A DNA stretch of 64,000 bases from contig NZ_KB908258.1 of assembly GCF_000382405.1 (NCBI RefSeq), positions 186,001 through 250,000 on the forward strand. Direction: 5' to 3'. The stretch comes from Mycobacterium sp. 141 (GTDB lineage: Bacteria > Actinomycetota > Actinomycetes > Mycobacteriales > Mycobacteriaceae). The notes under the pieces are model-generated. The model saw nothing but the letters and a program-made list of their open reading frames with translations, did no database searches and had not been told where the DNA came from. Shown one piece after another: positions 7,679 to 15,436 of this stretch; position 1 is the stretch's first letter; every line of letters starts with the position of its first letter. The position numbers and the translations under genes were made by a program.

Positions 7679-9046
7679 TCACCGCGGCATTGCGCCCCGG
7701 CGAATTTTCCAGCGGCTCTTCGCGTAGAGGACAGGTCCGTATAGCAGTCCCAAATTCTCGCGACGCGCTAATCCTTTCGGAATACCGTCGTAGCGGTGCC
7801 GATTGCGTGCGGAAGTCGGGCTGAATCCATACTTCAGTCCACCAGGCAATCTGCGTAAGAGTTCTAACCACACCTTGGGCTCGTGCACCAGAACGCTCGC
7901 CACGAAAGCTCCGAAGCCGACGCCGTAGGAGACGGCTTGATTCGGTACCGCCGCCATGTCTCGATGGTGTCGATGCCACACGATCGCTGCGGGTTGATAC
8001 GCCAGCTGATGCTTCAAGACAACGCGGAAAAACGCCAAGAGGTCATCGCCGCTACGGGTTACGGTTCCCGTGCCGAGGGCAGGGTCGAATCCGCCGATTC
8101 CGCGAAGGGTCTTCGTGTCGAACGCCATGTTCGCCCCCGACCCAAGTCGTCCCGTAGTGAATGGGAAAAGCGGATCATCCGGCCGATTCCGGCCCATGTC
8201 GAACAGCCGCAGCTCAAATCCCTTGTCGTAGCTGCCGTGCCGCTGAAGCAAGAGTTGAGCAGGTGTAGCCAGCTCTGCGGTCAGGATCAGTCCTGTGACA
8301 CAGCGGACGTCGGTGCCCGCCGCGAACCCTTCGGCGATGCTGGTGAGCCAATACCGGTCGACAATGCAATCGTCGTCGACAAAAGCCACAATTTCTGTGT
8401 TGACCTCCGCCAAGCCCCGATTGTGCGCAGATGACAGACCCCGCCTCTTCTCACAGACGTATCGAACCTCGGGGAAACTGTTTGTGACGAGGGTCTCGGT
8501 ATCGGTCGTCACCGGATCATTGTCCACGACCACGATCTCGTAATGTGGGTATTCGACCTGCCGCAATGCCTCAAGGCAGACCCGTAGATTGTCACATCGC
8601 TCCCGGGTTGCGATGACAACGGTAATTCTCGGCGGGTCGGCCAATACCACCGCGCGTCGCTGCATCCATTTCGGTGCATCTTGCGGGGTCCCGTTGATCG
8701 CATCAATGTCATCCACAGGCGGCAGACCATTGGTCTCCAGATGAGAATTGATGCGCTGCTGCATGGCCGCCCACACGACCGATGAATGCGTCTGCCAAGC
8801 AAGACCTTTGGTGCCATCCAGAACGACCACCCCAAGAGGTTGGGTGTATAAGCGCACCAACGTAATAATTTTCGTCGTCTGCTCTTCAGGACTGACAGGC
8901 TTGAGCATGCTCGGTGGAGCGCTCAACTCGATCTCTGCACGGGAGACGGGGAGGTCGTCCATTGTGATCAGGTCTTCTGCCCGAAGTTCCGACGGCAGTT
9001 GATCCAAGCTCTGACTGGCAGAATTCACGGACGGCACTCTCCTCAT
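7679..9046 (-). CDS. Family 2 glycosyltransferase with N-terminal extension
   Basis: A 455-residue protein. Residues 1-140 form an unrecognised N-terminal region. The GT-A domain starts at ITVVIATRERCDN (about 141-153), with VVVDND near 172-177 and the metal-binding triad DDD at 224-226 (FVDDDCIVD). The acceptor region TGRLGSGANMAF and FDPALGTGT follow. No clear membrane anchor is seen. GT2 enzymes use nucleotide sugars to build glycans or glycolipids; donor and acceptor are unknown. Base composition is less GC-rich than the neighbours, and an IS3-type remnant lies just upstream, so horizontal acquisition is likely. The ATG at 9046 has only a weak ribosome site; a GTG four codons later follows AGGAG. 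Confidence 0.82.
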   Translation of the reverse strand: MRRVPSVNSASQSLDQLPSELRAEDLITMDDLPVSRAEIELSAPPSMLKPVSPEEQTTKIITLVRLYTQPLGVVVLDGTKGLAWQTHSSVVWAAMQQRINSHLETNGLPPVDDIDAINGTPQDAPKWMQRRAVVLADPPRITVVIATRERCDNLRVCLEALRQVEYPHYEIVVVDNDPVTTDTETLVTNSFPEVRYVCEKRRGLSSAHNRGLAEVNTEIVAFVDDDCIVDRYWLTSIAEGFAAGTDVRCVTGLILTAELATPAQLLLQRHGSYDKGFELRLFDMGRNRPDDPLFPFTTGRLGSGANMAFDTKTLRGIGGFDPALGTGTVTRSGDDLLAFFRVVLKHQLAYQPAAIVWHRHHRDMAAVPNQAVSYGVGFGAFVASVLVHEPKVWLELLRRLPGGLKYGFSPTSARNRHRYDGIPKGLARRENLGLLYGPVLYAKSRWKIRRGAMPR

Positions 9047-9105
9047 CGTGAATCGTCCCGAGTTTCATGGACCCTTGGGGTTCCGTGATTCGGCCGGTTG
9101 GCCGG

Positions 9106-9396
9106 TCATGCGAGGAGAATAGTAGCTGGCTTCGGCTTCGAGTGGTGGTCCTCAACCCGGGCGGTACGTCAAGGCGGTGATGCACTCGACGTCGCCCAGA
9201 GCGCTCGGCGTACGGCAACGAAACGGCAAGTCCGTCCGGGTGTACTCGTCTTGTACAAGCCGATCGTGGTCTTCGCCAACGCGGCGTCGTAGGCGTCTAC
9301 GACACTGCTGACTGATGGCCGAAACATTGCCGGAATCAGCATTTCACTGAATATCACGCTCGTGTATTACGATCCGACGTAGCTATTATCGATGAC
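9106..9396 (-). mobile_element. Decayed IS3-family transposase fragment (OrfB C-terminus)
   Basis: The minus strand reads VGS-stop-YTSVIFSEML and then PSVSSVVDAYDAALAKTTIG with LYKT following. This matches the DDE integrase end of IS3-family OrfB, typically GSQYTS..F.E.L......PS.GSVGDAYDNALAETT. A stop at 9367-9369 replaces the expected Gln. After LYKT a one-base deletion shifts the frame, and the similarity resumes as EYTRTDLPFR and LGDVECITA. The frame then breaks again. No complete terminal repeats were found. The fragment cannot encode a transposase and marks past insertion near the glycosyltransferase gene. Confidence 0.7.
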
Positions 9397-9579
9397 TTCT
9401 TCGGCGGCCTTTCCGGGCCCGCAATTCGGCAGCCTTACGGAATCGACATAGATAAAGATTCCAGTCGCCAATTTCATACAAATATCCCACCCCAATGAGG
9501 TGTTAGGCCGCGGCGAGTTCTGACGATGTCGTGTACCGCGGGATAATGGCGCTCGCCCAGGCAGCGCGTCGGCCGGCTG

Positions 9580-9767
9580 TCAGTGCGGTACCGCAAAACC
9601 CTCCGGCGTGGTGAATGTGGCCTGGACAGAGGTGTGGCCACCAAGGTCTCCGGTGCGTTCTGTGCCGTCGTCCGGGACACCGTCTCACCGGTGGACATCA
9701 CGGCCCCCACTCGCCGACACCCCGACAGCCGCCACAGCGGCTGCTCCAGCCCGCCCTTTGCAACCAC
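9580..9767 (-). pseudogene. Frameshifted copy of the small secreted protein family
   Basis: Three frames together restore the family. One frame gives an alanine/valine-rich signal-like stretch (AGAAAVAAVGVSASGG). A second gives STGETVSRTTAQNAPETLVATP. The third gives ATFTTPEGFAVPH and a stop. At least two indels therefore separate it from the intact gene at 1565-1816. The sequence past the stop (GTCGGCCG on the plus strand) is also shared with that gene. The coding match is strong and there is no intact alternative, so it is called a pseudogene. Confidence 0.75.
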
Positions 9768-9874
9768 TCGGTATTAAATGATTCTGGCTTTCAATCAAAA
9801 GTTCCCTGCGAATACTCCGCGGGCACCCAACATTTTCACAGCAAAGCTACAGTAAGGTCACATGAAACGGTCGG

Positions 9875-10345
9875 CTAACCGTGTCCCCGCTGCGCTTCCT
9901 GGCTGATATAAGCGCCGGCCAACTTCACGACGTGGGCGGGTAATCTGCCGCTGGCCACATCGGCCAAGGTGGTCTCCTCCAACACCGACCGCATGCTCGC
10001 ACGCAGCGCGCGCCACACATCGGTGAGCGCAGCGGTCGGACCGGAGTAGGGCAAATCACCCAGGCCGATGTCGCGGACGCTGGCCAGCGGGCCGTCGATG
10101 CAGCGCAGCACGTCGGCGATGCTGATCGCGTCGGCCGGGCGGGCTAGCTCGTAGCCACCGTCGCGGCCGCGGTGGCTACGGACCAGGCGGTCGGTGCGTA
10201 GGTCGGAGAGGATGTCGACAAGGAACTGCGCCGGAATACCCTGCGCCTTTGCCAAATCGTCGGTTTTGAGCAGCTTCCCCTCGGCGAGGGTGGACAGTTC
10301 GACCATGGCACGGACGGCGTACTCTGCCTTCGCCGACATCCGCAT
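9875..10345 (-). CDS. Rrf2-family transcriptional regulator (Rv1287-like)
   Basis: A 156-residue DNA-binding protein. The N-terminal winged helix has the Rrf2 pattern [15 protein letters not shown], then [16 protein letters not shown] as recognition helix, and [12 protein letters not shown] as wing. The three-cysteine Fe-S cluster of IscR/NsrR is absent; only one Cys is visible (LRCIDGPL), which argues for a CymR-like or other cluster-free regulator. It closely resembles M. tuberculosis Rv1287, which sits beside cysD/cysN. Here it also lies near the sulfate activation operon, so a role in sulfur regulation is a reasonable inference. Confidence 0.88.
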   Translation of the reverse strand: MRMSAKAEYAVRAMVELSTLAEGKLLKTDDLAKAQGIPAQFLVDILSDLRTDRLVRSHRGRDGGYELARPADAISIADVLRCIDGPLASVRDIGLGDLPYSGPTAALTDVWRALRASMRSVLEETTLADVASGRLPAHVVKLAGAYISQEAQRGHG

Positions 10346-10811
10346 GATGTGGATTCTGCCAGCGCTACCGCGGGGCCGTGTTACGCAGGTTGCGGATCAC
10401 TCTATCTTCGGGTGCCACCGCACCTGCTCCCGTATGTGCTCGATGTCCGCGCAGCAATAGGGGCCACGGTCGGTGCGCGGTAGTCCTCGGTCAAGCCGTT
10501 GCCGTCGACCCCTGTCGAAAAGGCGAGTGTCAAGATTCGGTCAGGTGCACCCGTCGACGGTATCTGGACGGGACACGTACCAATGATCACCACTCTGCAA
10601 AGGACCTGTCCCCTAAGAATGCGTGACAGCACCCGAGGCGCCCTCATCAAGACCTACGATGACCTACGTCAACGACCTCGCCACGCGCCGCCCGCCCCCT
10701 GACACCAAAACGAAAGCGACAAGAGCGAACGTCCCCCGACGCGGGCATCTCGATGACTTTCGCGTCCTATGGACAACCGTGAAACCCACTACTGACAAAT
10801 AAGGATTTTCC
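10346..10811. other. 466-bp intergenic region without a convincing gene
   Basis: Separates the Rrf2 gene from the divergent amidotransferase gene and should hold both promoters. Short open stretches exist on both strands but none has a recognisable protein, a good start or a partner. The right end carries AAGGA 7 bases before the amidotransferase ATG. The composition is mixed and could include old insertion debris, but no transposase words were found. Confidence 0.5.
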
Positions 10812-11510
10812 ATGACCGTGGTAGTTCTCCGTCACATCGCCTGCGAACCTGCAGCTGGCTACGGCGAGGCGTTGGCTTCGCTGGCACCCGTGGTAACCGT
10901 CGACATGGGAGTCGACACGCTTCCCGACCTCGCTGAGGTGCAGGCGATTCTCAGTATGGGAGGGCCTATGGGGGTGGGTGATGTCGACCGGCTGCCGTGG
11001 ATTCGCGAGGAGCTCGACTTCCTGAGACGCGCCGTCGAGTCGGATATCCCGGTGTGGGGTGTCTGCCTGGGAGCCCAAATGCTCGCTGCCGCCCTCGGAG
11101 CCAAGGTGTACACCGGTGAGGTTCCCGAGGTCGGTGTGAGTGAGGTAATCCTCAACGAGGAGGGGATGGGGGATCCGGTATGGGGCGGTTCAACCAGTAC
11201 TCTCAATGTCCTGCAATGGCATTCGGATACGTTTGACGTTCCGGAAGGGGCTACACTTCTGGCCTCCTCTTCGCTCTATCCAAACCAGTTGTTCCGCTAC
11301 GGAAAGTCTTACGCCGTGCAATTTCACGTGGAGGCCTCGCCCCAACTTGTCTCGGAGTGGGCTGAGGTGCCCGAGTACCGCGACTCGCTTTCTGCGGCAC
11401 TCGGTTCCGAAGGTCAGCAGATTCTGGCGCGCGGAATGGAACGCGTCGGCCCTCAGCTGCACGATCACGCCACCAAGGCTATGGCCGCATGGTCGAAGCT
11501 TTGGCTCTAG
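10812..11510 (+). CDS. Class I glutamine amidotransferase-like protein
   Basis: A 232-residue triad-type amidotransferase domain. The nucleophile is C85 in GVCLGAQ, with H172 and E174 in FHVEASP completing the triad. The oxyanion strand SMGGPMGV lies near 48-55. It is a free-standing domain, like YfeJ/GuaA-N-type or gamma-glutamyl-transfer proteins, with no synthase domain fused or adjacent. Substrate unknown. A clear ribosome site (AAGGA) precedes the ATG. It is convergent with cysQ, 133 bp away. Confidence 0.85.
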   Translation: MTVVVLRHIACEPAAGYGEALASLAPVVTVDMGVDTLPDLAEVQAILSMGGPMGVGDVDRLPWIREELDFLRRAVESDIPVWGVCLGAQMLAAALGAKVYTGEVPEVGVSEVILNEEGMGDPVWGGSTSTLNVLQWHSDTFDVPEGATLLASSSLYPNQLFRYGKSYAVQFHVEASPQLVSEWAEVPEYRDSLSAALGSEGQQILARGMERVGPQLHDHATKAMAAWSKLWL

Positions 11511-11643
11511 CCAAAACGAGAGACTGGCAAGTTCGCGCAAAGTGGCGCGGGTCATTTTGGTGAGCGTAGTGGCTGGTCGCGGCGGTTAGGCAGCAGGCGA
11601 TTAGGCAGCAATGGCGAGGCTGCCGAGCAGACTGTCGTGCGGA

Positions 11644-12375
11644 TCAACCCGCGGTGACGGCCAGCACCCGCTCAGCGAGCTCGGGGCGGCACACCAGCAG
11701 GTCGGGCAGCTTCGGATCGGCCGAGTTGTACACCAGCGGAGATCCATCGATGCGCGACGTATGCAGCCCGGCGGCCCGTGCCACGGCGACGGGTGCTGCC
11801 GAATCCCATTCGTACTGCCCGCCGGCGTGCACGTACACGTCGGCGACCCCGCGAATGACGGATGCGACTTTGGCGCCCGCCGAACCCATTTCGATCAGGG
11901 TGCCGTTCAACGCGTCACGCACGGCCAGCGCCACTGCCGGCGGACGGGTCCGCGACACCACAACCCGCGGCGGACCGCCGAACGCGCGCGGCGCGGCCAC
12001 CTCGGGGGTGCACAGCGTGGTGTTCTGTGCCGGCAGCGCCACCGCCCCCGCGACCAACTCCCCCGCCTGCCACAGCGCGACGTGCACGGCCCAGTCGTCG
12101 CGGCCGAGCTCGGCGAACTCGCGCGTGCCGTCGAGCGGGTCGACGATCCAGACGCGGTCGGCGCTCAGCCGGATCGGATCGTCCACCCCTTCTTCGGACA
12201 GGACCGCGTCACCGGGCCGTTGGGCCGCCAACTCCGCCATCAGGAAGTCGTGGGCCTGCTTGTCCCCGGCAGCCTTTCGCTCGTCGACCGTGGCGTCGGC
12301 GAAGTCGGCGCGGACGTCGAGCAGCAGGTCCCCGGCACGGGTGGCCAGCCGTTCGGCCAGTTCGTGATCGTTCAT
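11644..12375 (-). CDS. cysQ: 3'(2'),5'-bisphosphate nucleotidase CysQ
   Basis: A Mg-dependent phosphatase of the inositol monophosphatase superfamily that dephosphorylates PAP/PAPS. The metal motifs are SEEGVDD (E61/E62), DPLDGT (79-84) and WDSAAP (D191). Length 243 residues is normal. Its ATG overlaps the cysNC stop by four bases, so it is the last gene of cysD-cysNC-cysQ. This context (PAPS made by CysNC) favours PAP/PAPS rather than inositol phosphate as substrate. In M. tuberculosis cysQ (Rv2131c) is elsewhere, so the placement here is lineage-specific. Confidence 0.92.
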   Translation of the reverse strand: MNDHELAERLATRAGDLLLDVRADFADATVDERKAAGDKQAHDFLMAELAAQRPGDAVLSEEGVDDPIRLSADRVWIVDPLDGTREFAELGRDDWAVHVALWQAGELVAGAVALPAQNTTLCTPEVAAPRAFGGPPRVVVSRTRPPAVALAVRDALNGTLIEMGSAGAKVASVIRGVADVYVHAGGQYEWDSAAPVAVARAAGLHTSRIDGSPLVYNSADPKLPDLLVCRPELAERVLAVTAG

Positions 12376-14216
12376 CGACCGTTCTCCAACAGGTCGACCA
12401 CCATTTGCGCCAGGTCGTCCGGGCGACGGTCCGGCGTGAGCCGCAGGTCCGGGTTCTTCGGCCGCTGGTACGGGCTGTCGATTCCGGTGAAGTGCGTGAT
12501 CTCACCAGCACGGGCTTTGGCGTAGAGCCCCTTGGGGTCTCGGCGTTCGCAGTCCTCCAGCGGGGTGTCACAGAACACCTCGAAGAACTCCAGACCCGCC
12601 TCCGTGACGAGCTTGCGCGCCAATGCGCGATGCTCCTCGAGCGGGCTGATCGCGGGCACCAGGACGACCTGACCGGAGTCGGCGAGGATGGCTGCGACGT
12701 GGGCGAGCCTGCGCTGGTTCTCGGCACGGTCGGCCATCGAGAAACCCAGGTCCGCGTTGAGCCCGTGGCGCAGGTTATCGCCGTCGAGAACGTAAGCGGG
12801 AACACCTCTTTCGAGGAGCTTCTGCTCCACCAGCATGGCCACTGACGACTTCCCCGACCCGGACAGGCCGGTGAACCACACGGTGCGGCCCATCGATAGC
12901 CGATCCTCCGCGGTGCACAGCGGCTGGTGCCGCACCGTGTTGTGGCTTGCGGTGTCGTTGCGGGTGTCACGCAGCACCATGCCTGCGGCGACGGTGCCGT
13001 TGGTGTTCGGGTCGATCAGGATGAACGATCCGGTGGCAGCGTTGCGGCTGTATTCATCGAGCAGCAGCGGCACCTGGGTGCGCAGCGAAATCCGGCCCAG
13101 CTCATTGAGTTTGAGCGCAGTGACGGTCTTGTCGCGGTGCAGGGTGTTGACGTCGAGTCGGTAGTCCAGGCCGACCACCTTAGCCCGCGTGGTGCGAGTG
13201 GTGTGCTTGACCAGGTACTCGCGGCCGGGCTCCAAGGACGCATCGTCTGCCATCCAGCACACCGTGGCGTCGAAATCCTGAACCACGCGCGGTTGGTTGT
13301 TCGGTCGGGCGATCATGTCGCCGCGGGATATGTCGATGTCGTCGGACAGGCTGATCGACACCGCCATCGGCGGGAAGGCCTCGTCAACGACCCCGGACGG
13401 CCCTTCGATCGCGGTGATCCGGGTCGACTTGCCCGCAGGCAGCACGACGACGTCATCGCCGGTGCGGAGCACGCCACTGGCGACCGTGCCCGCGTAGCTG
13501 CGGTGGTCAGCATGCTCGTGCGTCTGCGGCCGGATCACGTACTGCACCGGGAAACGTACGTCGACGAGGTTGCGGTCACCGGCGATGTAGACGTCTTCCA
13601 GATGGCTCAGCAGCGCGGGACCCTCGTACCAGGGCGTCACATCGGACTTGGTCACCACGTTGTCGCCGAGCAGCGCCGACAACGGGATCGTCGTCACGTC
13701 GTGGACGTCGAGCCGGGCGGCGAACGCGTGGAACTCGTCGCGGATTGCCTCGAAACGCTCTTGGTCCCAGTCGATCAGGTCCATCTTGTTGACCGCGAGC
13801 ACGATGTGCTGGATGCCCAGCAGAGAAGCCAGAAACGCGTGCCGTCGGGACTGCTCGAGCAGGCCGTGGCGGGCATCGACCAGCACGATGGCCAACTGCG
13901 CGGTGGACGTTCCGGTCACCATGTTGCGCGTGTACTGCAAGTGCCCCGGGGTGTCGGCGATGATGAATTTTCGCTTGGCCGTGGCGAAGTAGCGGTATGC
14001 GACGTCGATGGTGATGCCCTGCTCCCGCTCGGCGCGCAGACCGTCGGTGACCAGTGCCAGGTCGGTGTAGTCGTGGCCGCGTTCCTTGGAGGTGCGCTCG
14101 ACGGCGGCGAGCTGATCCTCCATGACAGCTTTCGAGTCATAGAGCAGCCGGCCGATCAGGGTCGACTTGCCGTCATCGACGGACCCCGCGGTGGCCAAGC
14201 GGAGAAGAGTCGCCAT
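12372..14216 (-). CDS. cysNC: Bifunctional sulfate adenylyltransferase GTPase subunit / APS kinase
   Basis: A 614-residue fusion. The CysN part has the GTPase P-loop GSVDDGKST (11-19), DTPGH (88-92) and NKMD (143-146), followed by beta-barrel domains. The APS kinase part begins near residue 440 with P-loop GLSGSGKSS and contains DGDNLRHGLN and the IDSPYQRPKNPDL lid. With CysD it makes APS from sulfate and ATP, driven by GTP hydrolysis, then phosphorylates APS to PAPS. The start codon lies in the first unit of a 32-bp tandem duplication, so two equivalent start contexts precede the gene. Confidence 0.96.
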   Translation of the reverse strand: MATLLRLATAGSVDDGKSTLIGRLLYDSKAVMEDQLAAVERTSKERGHDYTDLALVTDGLRAEREQGITIDVAYRYFATAKRKFIIADTPGHLQYTRNMVTGTSTAQLAIVLVDARHGLLEQSRRHAFLASLLGIQHIVLAVNKMDLIDWDQERFEAIRDEFHAFAARLDVHDVTTIPLSALLGDNVVTKSDVTPWYEGPALLSHLEDVYIAGDRNLVDVRFPVQYVIRPQTHEHADHRSYAGTVASGVLRTGDDVVVLPAGKSTRITAIEGPSGVVDEAFPPMAVSISLSDDIDISRGDMIARPNNQPRVVQDFDATVCWMADDASLEPGREYLVKHTTRTTRAKVVGLDYRLDVNTLHRDKTVTALKLNELGRISLRTQVPLLLDEYSRNAATGSFILIDPNTNGTVAAGMVLRDTRNDTASHNTVRHQPLCTAEDRLSMGRTVWFTGLSGSGKSSVAMLVEQKLLERGVPAYVLDGDNLRHGLNADLGFSMADRAENQRRLAHVAAILADSGQVVLVPAISPLEEHRALARKLVTEAGLEFFEVFCDTPLEDCERRDPKGLYAKARAGEITHFTGIDSPYQRPKNPDLRLTPDRRPDDLAQMVVDLLENGR

Positions 14217-14277
14217 ATTCAGATCCCCCGTCGCTTCGCTCGCCCCATATTCAGATCCCCCGTCGCTTCGCTCGCCC
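14214..14277 (-). repeat. Exact 32-bp tandem duplication carrying RBS and ATG of cysNC
   Basis: Two identical 32-bp units fill the gap between the cysD stop and the cysNC start. On the coding strand each unit ends GGGGGATCTGAATATG, i.e. a ribosome site and an ATG. The downstream ATG starts cysNC. The upstream copy would start a 9-codon ORF (MGRAKRRGI) that ends before the true start. A further 3 bases of the unit follow. The duplication may alter cysD:cysNC translation ratio. Confidence 0.9.
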
Positions 14278-14279
14278 CA

Positions 14280-15209
14280 TCAGAAGTACCCCTCGCGCTT
14301 ACGGTCTTCCATACCCGCCTCCGAGATCCGGTCGTCGGCACGCGTCGCGCCGCGCTCGGTCAACCGCGACACCGCGGTCTCGGCGATGACCTCGGACACC
14401 GTGGCCGCCGTCGATTCGACGCAGCCGGTGCAGGTGACGTCGCCGACGGTGCGGAAGCGCACGGACTTCTCGATCACCGGCTCATCTTTGCGCGGCTGCA
14501 GGTGACGGTGTACGGCGAGCAGCATGCCGTCGCGCTCAAAAACCTTGCGCTGGTGCGCGTAATAGATCGTGGGCAGCTTGATCTTTTCCGCACCGATGTA
14601 GGACCAGATGTCGAACTCGGTCCAGTTGGAGATCGGAAAGGCACGGATGTGCTCGCCCTTGTGGTGGCGACCGTTGTACAGGTTCCACAGCTCGGGGCGC
14701 TGCGCCTTGGGGTCCCACTGGCCGAACTCATCGCGGAAGGAGAACACGCGCTCCTTGGCGCGCGCCTTCTCCTCGTCGCGACGGGCCCCGCCGAATGCGG
14801 CGTCAAACTTGTTCTCCCGGATGGCGCGCAGCAACGTGACCGTCTGCAGCGGGTTGCGGGACGGACCGTTGTCGACCGCGCGTCCCTCATCAACGTCGTC
14901 CTGCACCTTTGCCACCACGAGCCGCACGCCGTGTTCGGCGACCAGCTCGTCGCGCGTCTGCAGCACCTCGTCGAAGTTGTGCCCGGTGTCGACGTGCATC
15001 ACCGGGAACGGCAGGCGGCCCGGCTTGAACGCCTTGATCGCCAGTTGCAGCATCACGATCGAGTCCTTGCCGCCCGAGAACAGCAGCACCGGCCGCTCGA
15101 ACTCGGCCGCGACCTCGCGGATGATGTGGATGGCTTCGGCTTCCAGCGAGCGCAGATGGCTCAGCTCGTAGTGCCCCGCCTGTGTGTCGGACTTCAGCAC
15201 GGTGGTCAT
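14280..15209 (-). CDS. cysD: Sulfate adenylyltransferase subunit 2
   Basis: A 309-residue PP-loop ATP pyrophosphatase that adenylates sulfate together with CysN. The PP-loop is SGGKDS (45-50), and MHVDTGHNFDEVL and GGARRDEEKARAKER follow in the usual order. ATG at 15209 is chosen because it has AGGGAAG just upstream and gives the usual N-terminus; the frame is open further upstream but without a good start. The ATG overlaps the TGA of a predicted 15-codon leader ORF. First main gene of cysD-cysNC-cysQ. Confidence 0.95.
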   Translation of the reverse strand: MTTVLKSDTQAGHYELSHLRSLEAEAIHIIREVAAEFERPVLLFSGGKDSIVMLQLAIKAFKPGRLPFPVMHVDTGHNFDEVLQTRDELVAEHGVRLVVAKVQDDVDEGRAVDNGPSRNPLQTVTLLRAIRENKFDAAFGGARRDEEKARAKERVFSFRDEFGQWDPKAQRPELWNLYNGRHHKGEHIRAFPISNWTEFDIWSYIGAEKIKLPTIYYAHQRKVFERDGMLLAVHRHLQPRKDEPVIEKSVRFRTVGDVTCTGCVESTAATVSEVIAETAVSRLTERGATRADDRISEAGMEDRKREGYF

Positions 15210-15253
15210 AACTTCCCTATTAAGTTGGTAGAAATGACCGGGATTATGGGCAT
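15206..15253 (-). CDS. Predicted leaderless leader ORF upstream of cysD
   Basis: Encodes MPIIPVISTNLIGKL (15 residues) and ends in a TGA that overlaps the cysD ATG (ATGA). A near-consensus promoter places the transcript start exactly on the A of this ATG, so translation would be leaderless. Translational coupling to cysD is then expected. The peptide has no Cys, unlike the poly-Cys leader ORFs reported to attenuate other mycobacterial sulfur operons; it is rich in Ile/Leu/Val. Expression is inferred, not shown. Confidence 0.45.
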   Translation of the reverse strand: MPIIPVISTNLIGKL

Positions 15254-15259
15254 CGCTGG

Positions 15260-15289
15260 AATCTATCGAGCCGCCTGGGCATGTGTCAA
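15260..15289 (-). promoter_or_regulatory. Predicted sigma-A promoter of the cys operon
   Basis: On the minus strand, TTGACA (-35, 15284-15289) and TAGATT (-10, 15260-15265) are separated by 18 bases. The -10 fits the mycobacterial TANNNT pattern. The predicted start is at 15253, the first base of the leader ORF. Confidence 0.65.
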
Positions 15290-15372
15290 CGTCCGGCCGC
15301 TCCGTGGCAAGGGGCACAGCGGTGATCGCCATGCGGTAGAGCGACCCGCTCGCGAGTGTGAAATCGCCGAAC

Positions 15373-15420
15373 AGACGCGGAGGCTCCTCAACACCGGCGT
15401 GTCGGGATACCTCCGCGTCT
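15373..15420. terminator. Hairpin between the GT39 gene and the cys operon
   Basis: AGACGCGGAGG and CCTCCGCGTCT form a perfect 11-bp stem around a 26-base loop. It starts 16 bp after the stop of the GT39 gene and lies upstream of the cys promoter, so it probably stops read-through from the five-gene operon into cysD. No T-run follows. Confidence 0.6.
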
Positions 15421-15436
15421 GCTCGCGGGAGAAAAG

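Noticed and set aside
10346..10811. Possible insertion sequence ends (GGACCTGTCCCC-like stretch near 10600)
   Set aside because: No matching inverted partner and no transposase-like reading.
11586..11610. Two TTAGGCAGCA direct repeats between the amidotransferase gene and cysQ
   Set aside because: Only two 10-bp copies, no palindrome and no promoter context; most likely local duplication.
15206..15253. Poly-cysteine attenuator upstream of cysD
   Set aside because: The leader ORF has no Cys codons, so it is not the known cysteine-responsive type.
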